DNA from: Dryococelus australis
Lineage: Eukaryota; Arthropoda; Insecta; Phasmatodea; Phasmatidae
Length of the DNA stretch: 64,000 bases
NCBI GenBank assembly: GCA_029891345.1
Contig: CM057000.1
Coordinates: forward strand, 130,603,663 to 130,667,662
Direction: 5' to 3'
Shown: piece by piece, positions 42,501-54,500 of the stretch
Layout: every line of letters starts with the position of its first letter
Numbering within the stretch: the stretch's first letter is position 1
Notes under the pieces: generated by a model
Seen by the model: the letters and a program-made list of their open reading frames with translations, nothing else
Databases searched by the model: none
What the model was told of the DNA's origin: nothing
Made by a program: the position numbers and the translations under genes

Positions 42501-45500
42501 ATGAATGCATGCATAAGTTGGCCAGTAGATTTCTTTGATTTATCACACTAAATGAAAATGTGTTTACTTTCCATCACATCTATTTGTGACCATAGATAAC
42601 ATGCACGCTACTGATGATGCATCACTTTGAGTGAACATTCTACTCGCAGCCCTGCAAAAGTTTGTTCATTAGGAAAACACACTGTTGTAGTGTTTACGTC
42701 CACGAAGTACCAGGTTGTCTATGGAATTCACGCCAACTTCGCATGTTTACATTCGTTGCGTTGCGTTGCGTAGTCACATTTTAACCTACAGTTCTATATT
42801 TTTTACAAAGCGAGCGGTGCACTGTGAAAAATGTGTTAATATGCATTTACTTACGTAGAATATATTTGTAAATCAATTTATCATATATTTTAAACTTGTA
42901 TTCGTCCAGTACACTGTATTGTTATCATACACACTCTCTGTAAATATATGTGGTAAAAAATTAGACGTTTTGGAGAAACAAATGTTTTGTCAGCGGGTCT
43001 AACGAAAAAATTTGTTGCTGAAAGTTTCGATAGTTCAAAAATGTGTAGGCAGATTTCTCTAAAAAAAATTTCTGTTCGTACAAGGCAATTTTATTATTTT
43101 TTTAACAGTGCTTTTATAGTTGTGTATAAATTGTTAATGTTATTCTTGTCACGAAACAGTATGCCCTTGCCAGTGCATTGTGACCATTTGTTGTTCCAGG
43201 CAACAGGCATAATACAAAATCTTAAGTAAAATCTGAACTTGTTTTCATTGTTATCCGTTTATAAATCTTTTCTGTATTAAAACCGTAACTGTATATTTCT
43301 CTGGGAGTTAGGAATTTTTGCAGGGCAATAACAATCGATAAACACTGTTTATCAATAGGAATAACATTGCCAGTTTCAGGTTTTACGAATAAAGTGACAT
43401 ATCTCATGTTACTTGTGTCTTTATAAAGAGCACATTAAAATTGGAGCAGTTCTCATGTAGAAACCTGCATTTTTGTAGCAAGAAAATAACAGCTGTTTTT
43501 GACATAAATAACATTTAAAACCAACTTTTTCAGGTCTACTGAACATGCACAGTATTTTTTTATAGTATAAGTGTTAGTCTTACTTTCCTCTTTATCTGCA
43601 CATTAACATAACTTTGTTCATAATTGAAGTATATTTACTTGTGTTACAATTTATTGACAGTGAGTATTTTCTATGTATTTTACCCACAAATAAAATAGCA
43701 CCGGCATGTAACAAACTGGAGACAACTGCACAAAATTCATACAGTAGAGTCTCTGTAATTTGAGCGTCCCTGTAATCCGAGCTGGTCTTTTGGTATTTGT
43801 CTCCCGCCAACGAGCACATGACTCACCATAGTTGCAACACCATCTGTGAAAATAAATCAGTGGCAGCCTGACTGTTATCACAAACAGTGCGTAGTGTGCG
43901 CACCTTTACGTTACTCATTAGCTGTTTTAGTGGTTGTAGTTTGTGTTTCCAATAAAATGTTTTACTGTATAACATGTACTTTTTTTCTTTCTATCTTTCT
44001 TTCTTTCTCCATTACGTACTCCTACGCATTTCAAACTGTAATAATAAGTGGGAAGAGTAAGTGAAAGTTTGTTCCTTTGAGTGTGAAGCTGAAAGCCTTG
44101 AAAACACTTGATAAGGGTGAGACATTAAAAAAACTTACATCTTGGTATGGTGTTGGTGAAGTGACTGTTGAAGAGTAGCATAGAAACGGAGATAACATTG
44201 AAAACATTTCTTCTACTTTGGTATTTTGTCTTGTGAACGGAAGTCGTAGAAGAAATCAGACTATGAAAAAACGAGCGAAGATGTGTTCATATGGTTTAGC
44301 CAACAAAGGCAAAAGGGAAGTCCAATTTCTGGCCCAATCCTGCAAGAAAAGGCATTGTTTTTTAGGAATGAGCCAAAGGAGGTTGAAGAGGATTTTACTG
44401 GAAGTTCAGGTTGATTGGACAGGTGGAAGAAACAATACGGCATAAGGCAACTTGAAATAACTTTCTGTGGATTCTGAAGCTGTTGCACAATTCTGTGAGA
44501 AAATTTAAAAAAATTAAAGAAGAAAACTTACTTCTGAACAACTATACAAGTGTGACAAGACTGGTCTAAATTTTTTAATGCTCCCATCTAATACTCGAAG
44601 AAAAGACTGCCCCGGGTCACAAGGAATCTAAAAAGAGGGTGACAGTTTTTTCTATATCAAATGCAAGTGGAGATCATAAACTTAGCCAAGAGCTTTAAAA
44701 AATATCACTGCTTCTGCACTGCCTGTTACGTACACAAACTAAAAATCGGCTTGAGTGGTTAAAGATATTTTTAAGAAATGGTCTTTTTAAGATTTTGTTA
44801 CTGAAACCAAAAAATGCGTAAAGACAAAGGACTGCCTCCCAAAGAAATATTAATCTGGACAACACTGAATCCCACCCTGACAAAGAAGAATTCAAATGTG
44901 ATGGAATATGACCATTTTCATAACCCCAAATGTAATGAGTTTAATACAGCCCCTGGACCAAGGCATTGTAGAATGCTTGAAAAAAAAAAGTATTGTCGCC
45001 TGCTACAGATGCTCCTGCAAGATGAAGGAACCATCATGGACTTTCTAAAAAAAACTAGGATGAAAGACATAATTTACTTGCTGGCTGGATCATGGGCTGA
45101 AATAAAGGCAGATACACTAAAACGGGTTTGACACAAGATTCCACAGGAAGAAATTGATTTTAAGAGTACAGACAAAGATGACCTGCCTTTGGCACAGCTG
45201 CTTAAAAATCTTTCCGGTACTGAAAATGCAAATGAAAAAGAGGTTTCAGGTTGGATGGCTAGTGATGAAGTTTGAAGTGAGTGATATTTTAATAGTTGAA
45301 ATGTTGAGTGAAACTGCAGAAGAAAGTGCCGGCAAAGTTGTGTGTGCAGAGACTGTGCCTGTGATGATCCACACTTTATGGTAGATTTGGCGGCACTTGA
45401 CCCAGCATTGCATTACGTCGAGCAACAAGAAGCTACGCCAACTGATAGTAGGTTCCCTCAGAAAGTAGTGTGACATTGCTGCTAAAAAACGAGGCTTAAG

Positions 45501-48500
45501 TTCAGAAGAAATGACTGGGTACTTTCTTTAATTTTTAACTCCGTAATGTTAATAATGTTTGTCCATATAGGTAACCACTGCATAACTATGTTTAACCCTT
45601 TTTGTACTTATAAACAATATATTATACTGTAGAGTAACATGTTTCCCTTTGTTTTGTTCATATTTCCATGTAGTCCTATATATATTTTTTAATTCCAGGT
45701 AGCCTTAGCCATAATTGGCTTAAATTATTGAGACACTACTGTATTATATTTATATACAATGATCATGAGGTCTGCTTTTTTCAAATTGATACTATATGAC
45801 ACATTATTGTTCAAATATTTCTTATATTCATTTTAATATTTAAAAATTGAGTTGGTGTAAGCTGTGTAAAATCTTATAAATTTAATTGGATTAATGTTTT
45901 TTGACAGTTGAGAAGTTCGAGTATAGTTACTTGCTGTACAAAGTGGCTCCATTGTTTTGCTGATATGTTGACAATTACAAAAGTAATTTTACCCTCAGAA
46001 ATTTGTGAAATAACCACATTTATTTGTAAAAGTGAATAAAATGGAAAGTGGTTATTTTGCAGTGGGAAATACATCTTATAAGGCAGAGAGTGAACTGTTG
46101 AAATTAACTGCCTCAAGTTGAGTGACAAATGTCTTTTCCAGTGTCACTCTTACTAAAAGTTTTTAGGAAGGTGCTGACAGTATTGGTGGACATTAGTATA
46201 CTGCAGTTGGTTCAGTATTATTTCTCTTAGGATTATATTAAAGTTGATGCCAGTCCTGCCTCTGAAATGGATTTGTCAGTTCTTCCCCTAGGAGCTAGGT
46301 AGCTCTGTGCTCCATTAACGGGGATTTAATTAGGGCTAGTCTGGAAGAATTTCCTCCTTAATGTGGTTTCTGCGGGTGGACTGGGTTCTCAATGACTGTG
46401 TGGTTGACCTTGGGAGGTGCAGGTCTACAAATTGGGCATGTTGCGGCATGTGACGTCACCAACCGGCCAACGTTTGAGCTGCTGCAGGTTTTGGTGATTC
46501 AAACTAGTAGTGTCATCCCTCAGTATGCTGTAGTACTATGTGAACTTGAAGCATCATCTCAGTGGCTCAGCCAGTGAATAGTACAATTTCTTCGGGCTGA
46601 TGAGCGTGCGTTTTTTACCGTCAGCTAAACAGTACAAGTTATAGGCGTCTGGACAATTTTACTGCCAATCAAACTCCGTTGGAGTGTGTGGCTGAGTGGT
46701 TCGCAGTGATGATTGGAAGACAAATTAAATAAGTAGAAAACCCGTTGCACATCAATTCGCATCCCTCCTGTTGCGACGTAAACTTGTCTGGATGAAGAAG
46801 GCGAGATAAGAAAGAAATTTGCTTGAGAGAATGTAGAACTGTCTCCTCAAGAAGAATTTTTTTCTCTGTTGGCTTCTGTATCTCGCTCTGGTCTGTGCAC
46901 TGGGTATTCTAGGCTTCTAAGCGGCATGCAGTATGCTGTCCTGGCAATTGATGGTGTGTGGTAGCTCTGTCTCTCTTGGTGCTGACAGGCAGACTAGACG
47001 TAGGCTGTCTCTCTCTGACTCTTGGTGGGCGGGTGCTATCGCTCTCAGCACTGCAGCTTGCGGCTAGATATCACGCAGATAGCATCTTCTCTTTCATGTG
47101 TAAGATCAGTGTAGCGTGGGGGATCTGTTGTCTGTTTTACGGCCTTTTTCCTTATACTTTTTTTACTTGTGTATAACGCACACCATGATTTTTGCAACAA
47201 GTTCCAGGGAAAAAAATTTTTAAAATAAAATTGCACCAAAAATTTGTGGCATCCTGATAGTAAGCATGGAACAGATTATTCTTTTTTACATTAATGTTTG
47301 GTGATTGTGATGTTTGGAAAATACTTTAATTAAATAACTTGGGTGCAAAAAGCCAAAGTAAAAATAATTCCGGAAACCTTGTGATCTTACTAATCAACAT
47401 TTACAGCTTCGTTTTTTTTTTCTCGCCTTTTAACAGGACCCAGTTTTTTCTTTCTTTTTTCTTTCCACACACTAACCTTATCCAAAAAAAAGGGTCTCTT
47501 CGTCCCTCCCTTCAACGAACATGGCTCACTAGCCTCTGCCATGGAAACAAAGAGGGATAGCAGAATGAATTATTGACCAGCAACATCTAGGTGTTATTAC
47601 AAGGGGTTGGGAGACCGTAAGCGTAAATACGTGACCGATCTGGTTTTGTGACATGACAGGATGCCATTAGTTGGGGGGGGGGAGGAGAGTGGGGTTTTGA
47701 TGTACACAAAACTGAACATGGGTAGCTGAGAGAGAAAGAGAGATAAGGGAGAGGAGTGATGTAAGAGCGAGAGATGAGACAACAGACAGTCCTGCCACTT
47801 CTCTCAACTTCCCTGGACAATTTATGACTACCACCCCCCCCCCCCCTCTCCCAATTTTTTTTTGTTTCCTTTTATAGCGCGCACCCCAGAAATTTTTTCC
47901 TTTTTGGGAAAAAATGAGTAAATACATTAACAGGTGATGGTTGTGGGTATTCACAATACATTGTTGACAAATTTTTAACCTGGGGAGAGAAAAGCAAGGC
48001 ATGGATGGCACATTTAAAAAAACGACTCTTGGGTAAATAAGTGCAAAACCTCACTCGTAAAGGAGTGTGTGGTTCTAACTATCTATCCTGCTGTGGCTGC
48101 GGAAGGCGGAAATAAAATTACCTCTACTTGAGGTCTTTGTGTGTTGCACAGCAGGTAATAATTACGTGTAACAGATTGCTAGGGGGATGTCAACCGAGAC
48201 AGTCCGTTATCTTGGCCGACTTGCTAAGCTTTGCAAAATGAGTGCTGTACTAAAATGAATTTAACTACACAAAAGCATACAAAACAACCTACAACAAAGA
48301 AAATAAAACGTGACTCTCAAACATATGCAAAAACTCTGAATATTTATATTTCTGAAAATTATTCACAAACTTTCATTCGGCTTTCTTGATATAGTCTTTC
48401 ATTTTATACAATGCAAAATGATTAATTAAAAAAGACTTGAAATTATTTATATCAATGCTTGGATAATTTTAGGGGTTTTTCTGTCCATCTCTTTTGACAA

Positions 48501-51500
48501 GAGTCTGGTTGGCTCCGTATTACGTTTCACGCTTTGGTATTCTCCTTTATTAAAATTATGTGCACTGGTACAGAGGGGTGTCCAAAAGTGTTCATGTAAA
48601 GTATTTATGAATGGTAATTTGCCATTTAACGTCACTGATAATGAATCACCTTTACGTAATTTCTGATTATTCATTGTTGGTTTCTCACAGTTATTAACGG
48701 CTGCAAAGCCAGTTTATACCCATTCTAGCATTGTGGTGATGAGCATCCAAAATATTTTGAAATTGCATAAACTTCACTGTTTTTAAGTACGTACTAATGA
48801 TGTGTACGTGTTTACTTGTTTTTACTGGTAAGTAGCTTATTGACAGCTATTTGAATTCACTGTGACTGTCTTTACGGAGGACTTTACTAATTCTTTTTGT
48901 GGTAGTTTTTTCTTCGGTGGTCATGCCTGCTTTCTCAAGGCCATGTACTGCGGGTATGGCCAGGTGAAGCAGGTCGTCGGCCTCCATGGTGGCTCTCGCT
49001 ACCATCCTGGCACTGAACCGTTTTGTAGGTGCAGGGTGGCAGCAATCTCCGTGTTGGCTTGGCTGGTGTTGAAGGCTCATCCTCGGCAGTGGTCGTGGGT
49101 GGACCACCAGGCACTTGGAGATGATCAGCAGCCATGTTGTCTGGAGAGCTGCCACATGGGTAGCCATCAGGAGTAGTAGTTCTGCTGGTGCAACCTTCTC
49201 CTCTTTTGTTAGCACCGGAGTCTGGGACCCATGGAAGGCCTCGCGTCTCTAAGGTGTGGGGACTGGCACATCCTCTCGTTCGGGGCGCTGTACGTGGGAG
49301 TCGGCTTCGGGTGACGTCGGGAACTCGTTGGCCATCAGGGGTAGTGGTACAGCTGGGTCGGCTACCCCCTTGGCTGGTGGTGCCTGAGTCAGAGACCTGC
49401 TGGGGACCATCTCGACAGCACCAATGCTGGGTTCCTACTCTCGTACAAGAAATAGGGCCTGGGTGTTGGCCGTGGCATCAGGCGATGATGGGACCTCGGT
49501 GGCCGTCAGGGGTAGTGGTTTATCTGGGTCGGCTACCCCCTTGGCTGGTGGTGCCTGAGTCAGAGGCCCGCTGGGGATCTCCTTGACAGTGCCGACATGG
49601 TGCTCCTCCACTCTTCCTCCTTTGGTGGTGGCAGCCTCGGCGCTTGATGGCGCCAAGACCGACTGGATAGTTGCGCTGTCCAAGTAGGGGCTGGTTGATG
49701 GTACCAGTTGAGTAAAGGCCTCCATGATGGCCTCGTCTTGGCTGGTTGTTCTGGCGGTTATCTCCCTCTCGGAAGGCATCTTCTCTGTAGCGGTTGCATC
49801 AAAGTCTGGCGCTGCACTCCTCTCGCTGGTCTGGTCCGTCCCCTCCGGGGCCGTAGTTGCTAGGGTTGCCGATTGAGGTGATGGTTTCAGTCGTTCCGTG
49901 GTCTCCATGGTGCTGAGTTCGTCACTCTTCTCTGTTACTGGACTTGACAGTGGCCGTGTATGACATAGCTCTCAGTCCAACAGGCTACACCAAGAGATCT
50001 GACTCATGCTTAGTGTCAATCTTTTTCCGTCGGGTAGCGATTTTTAGGTTAAACTCTGTTGGAGTTGAAGGCTGTGTCCGTACAGATTCGGCCACTTGTG
50101 GTTTAGGAAACTCCACCCGGGTTGAGATGGAAAAGCTGGTTCCTAGGCAGGTGTTGGCCGGGCTTCGGGTGCTGCAGCTGGTGCTGAGTTGTCAGTTGGC
50201 TGGTGATTCAGAGGTCACCAATGCTGCGATGTTGACCCCTGGGTCAAGGGTGTCTCCTGTGAAGTGCCATATTTGTCCTCTTGTAGCTTTGCGAATATGT
50301 CCTCTGTGGTCCTCAGTCTAGTATACATTGTCGTGATGTCCTATGATTTTATATGGGCCCTCCCATTTCTCAGCCAAGCCCGCACTAAACTGGCTGCTGG
50401 CTTTGCTCAGAGGGTGGCTGCGTAGGAGTACTGCTTCGCCCATATTATATGATGGAATTCCAGTGTTGGGTGATGGGTCCTTTTTCTTTACGTAGACCTC
50501 TTGAGACTCCCGGCCATAGTCTGTTCGGGTCAATGCTACTAAGCGGACATCTTTTGGACGAGGCATCTCAGTAGGTGAGCTATCCCATTGCCAATCCCCT
50601 GGCTGGCTAAGGGTATGGCCCAGAAGTTGGCTGGGGCTAGTGTTGATAGTCTCGTTGGTTCATCTTCTGAGGGTGAAGAGGATCTTCGGGATCTGCTTGT
50701 CCCAATGTTTGTGGTCTTCACCCACACTGAGGCAGAGGACCTTTTTCAGTTCCTGGTTCCTCGGCTCAGTGGGGTTGGTTTGTGGGTGGTAAGGAGGGGT
50801 CTTCCATGTTATGATTCAACCCCCCACTCATTGCAGGTTGTCAGCCATTTCCGACTGGAAAACTGGGTTCCGTTGTCCGTGAGGATGGATTGCGGGTTAC
50901 CCCCAGCGTGAAAATATTTCTGTCTCAAATTTTCGAATGATGTGGTGGGTTTCCTGACTTTGTAATGGCAATGCCTCCACCCATATCGAAACCTGGTCGG
51001 TCACTACTAGCATGTAGCGGTTCCCTTTGGTACTTCCGGATTAATGGCCCCATCAGGTTGGCTGCTACGTGAGTCCAGGGTGTCCATGGCCGATGGGGTT
51101 TCGAGGTAGCTGTGGTACGGGGTGTGCCTTGCCCCTGCTGTATGTCTCGCAGCTGTCGAATTACTGCTGGTCATCTGTTCATTTCATACCATGCGTAACA
51201 TACTTCGATGTTGGCTATGGTTTCTCTGGTTCCTAGATGTCCTGCCTCTGGGTGATCATGGTGGTGTCTGCAGACATCTGCCCATAAGTTCTTGGGTATC
51301 CAGATTCTTAACTTAACCCGGTTTGGCCGCTTTGGGACCACATGACATCGTCCTTCAGTTCAAACCGTTGAGTTGGTTTTTGGAGGAGGCTCTGGATGGC
51401 TGGGTCTTGCTGCTGGTGGAAAGTTATTTGGCTCCGGCTGAGCTGTAGTTGTAATAGCTTTATGTGCTCCTTGAGGCTGCAGTCTGGAAGTTGGGGTGGA

Positions 51501-54500
51501 ATCATCCTATCCCATTCCATTCCTCGTCAACTTTGGTGTCTTCATCTAGATCGGGTTGGCAGGATAGGACATCTGGAAGATCAAAGTTCTTGCCTGGACA
51601 GTGCTGTACTTGAAAGTTGAATTCGGTCAAGAACATGCCCCACCGTGCAGGCTTGCCTTTTTTATTATGAGACTCACATAGCTATAGGAGGGCTTTGCAG
51701 TCGGTCCCGTAAGATGAAGTGGTTGCCTTCCAGATAATACCTATATTTGCGAACCACCCATATGATGGCTAGGCATTCTTGTTCATTTATGTGATAGCGT
51801 TGCTCAGTGGCATTAAGTCTTGTGCTAGCATACACTATCACCTGGGGTTGGCCGTCGGAGCCTTCTTGGTAGGGAACGGCTCCTAGACCGTTCTGGCAAG
51901 TGTCAGTTTGCAGGATCAGTGGTCCCTCTCCTTGAGGTTGGTGTAGTTGCTTGATGTTCTGAAAGCTTGCTTTCAAGGCTTGAAAGGCGGCACAGTGTTC
52001 CAGTCCCCACCGCCACCAGGCGTCTTTCTCCAGTAGGAGGTGCAGTGGTGCCATGAGGCTGGCTATGTCTGGTACAAAATCTATGAGCCAGTTGCAGAGA
52101 CAAAGTAAATAGCGCAATTGTTTCTTGGTGGTAGGCTTTTCTGCTTCCTGGATAGCCTCTGTTGAGCATGCTCTTGAGTAGTTGCCTTTCCGAAGTGGCT
52201 CTTTGAGAGTTTGACTGTCATCCCATTTAGTTATAGACATTCTAGGACAATTTGGATGTTTCCCAGGTTCTCTTCCCATGATTTTGACTATATGATATCC
52301 TCTCTGGAGGGTTTCCCCTGAGAATTTGCCAATACCCTGACCGCACGTCAAGGGTACTGAAGATTGTTGCATCCCCTATATCATGCAAAGTGTGCGTTAA
52401 GTTAATGGCTGAAGGAGTAATGGGATGAATAACATAGTTCAGAGCTTTGTAGCTTAACACAAAACCGCAGCTGGCCGTTATTCTTGGGGACCGAGACTAC
52501 GTGTGGGTTGCATGGAGAATCTGAGGGCTCTATAATCCATTGTTGCTTCATTTCTTCAACTTGCTCCATTATTAGTCGTGTTATTTAGCGGACGCCTTGT
52601 AGGGTTGGTTGTAGATACACATGTTTGTAGTTAGCCATATTTCATGCTGGATGGATCTGGTTTGGCGAAGAGTTTCTCCATGTCCGAATGCGCCAGTGTA
52701 TTCTTCAAGGACTTTCTTCAATTCCTGGAGCTGCGCCTGGGGGAGCTGATAGTTGATATCTTCTGTCTAGGGGCTGGCGGAATGATGGCATCTGGACTGT
52801 GTTCCCAGTTGATAGTCACACAGCCTTTGTTTCCCAGGTATATTTTGCATTGGCCGTGGTCCATTACACACTGTTGTTGGCAGAGCCAGGGGTGTCCAAG
52901 TATGACGGGTTTTTAAATATCTGGAGAGACAACAAATTCCGCTGTATTAGAGTGCTTGTACAATTTGACGGTGCGAGTGGTCCGGTCGTCCACTTTTAGG
53001 GTGCAATCTGGTTTTGTCATCCTTATGGTATGAGTTTGTGGGCGGAATGATTCCCTTTGTTTGGCTGTTTGAAGACCACTGTGTACAAAATTTCCTGTGG
53101 CGGCTGATTCGAGTAGGATGAGTTTTTTCTTCCATTGATTCAGCTATAAATGTGGGGCACTTCTGGTGGTTCCACTTCTATGTCGAGGAGCTGTATGATG
53201 GACCCTTGCTGTCCAGTGGGGTTGGCCCATTTTGCCTGCCGGCCGCAGCGTTTCCTGCCTGCTGGGTAGATTTATTATTGCGTGGTTGCAGTGTCTCTAC
53301 TGCTTGGGTTGCGTCCCCTTCCCCTGCTCATTCCAGTCATGTTGGTCATTTTGGGCAGTCTTTGTAGAAATGATTTTCTGGGCAGTACCAGCATTTCGGA
53401 AGTTTTGGCGTGGGCGGTGCAGGGGAGTCTTCCCCTGCACCGCCCACGCCAAAACTTCCGAAGGTTTCCCTCTTCGTTCGGGAGTCTTTTGAGACTCTGT
53501 AGGCTTGCTGATTTTCAGTCGGTCCAGTATGGTCTGTGCCTTGAAGTTGCACTCTGTTTCCTTCGCTCTCTCTACCAACTTGTCTACCATAAGTGATTTG
53601 GTAGCAGTAGGTTTTGGAGCTTGGGTAGCAACATGCATCATGTGTCCCATACAGCTTTCTTCGCTTTCACCTGGGAATATTCGCCAAAACATTTGGACCT
53701 TGTGTAAGACAAATATTTATGCCTCCTCATCTGGGGTTTGGGTACGGCTGTAGAAGTACGTCATGAGGTTGGCTAGCACTTCTTCGCCAGTGAACTGGGC
53801 TGTGAGTTGGCTCCTTAATTGCCCCCACTTTGTGATGACCTCCCCGTACTTGTTCCACCATTCAGAAGCTTTGCCCTTAAGAATTGCTTATGCTCTCACC
53901 CATTGTTTTGGGGGAATTTCACTGTCGCGAAATTCCTTTTCGCATTTGACTGTGAACACCAGTGGGTCTTCATGCGGAAGTTCTGCAAATTCGGGGATTT
54001 GGGGTTCCCCTGTGCAGTGGGTGGTGCTGGCGTTGGTAGCTGGCCCTGGGTTTTGCAGGTGGTATTTGGCTGCTTCCAGACATACCTCACAGTGGTATAC
54101 CAAACTGGGTCTGGTTATTCTCTCTTCAGGCCACCCAGTGTAATTGCAGTGGCACAGTTCTAAACGTAATATGCAACGGACATTATTGTTCCCACGTCTC
54201 TGGCATGTTATTCAGTTACAGTAAGCTGACTGTCTGGTGCGGCACTCATCGCACCTAAATTCCAGTCTGTCCATGTATCTCTTTTCGTCTGCCCAGCCTA
54301 GACAGACATATTGAAAGTTGCATTGGCAGTGGGCACATTCTATGCAATATGTCCTTCCGGGACAATTGGTTTTGTGGCAACGTTCCGGCATGGTGTAGGC
54401 CATATTTACTTTGGTGTGCTTGGATTTGTGCACATCTATGTCTGACATGATTGCTGGCTTATTGAGTGCCTTGGGGTGTTTTCAGATTCCGCAAAGTCTG

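Noticed and set aside
46742..48846. Possible env gene of the Gypsy element
   Set aside because: No signal peptide, furin-like site or transmembrane pattern could be recognised; only homopolymer-rich non-coding DNA is seen.
48862..49586. + strand open stretches of 104 and 132 codons
   Set aside because: They are shadows of the antisense Gypsy tail ORF; the protein-level repeat conservation is seen in the - strand frame.
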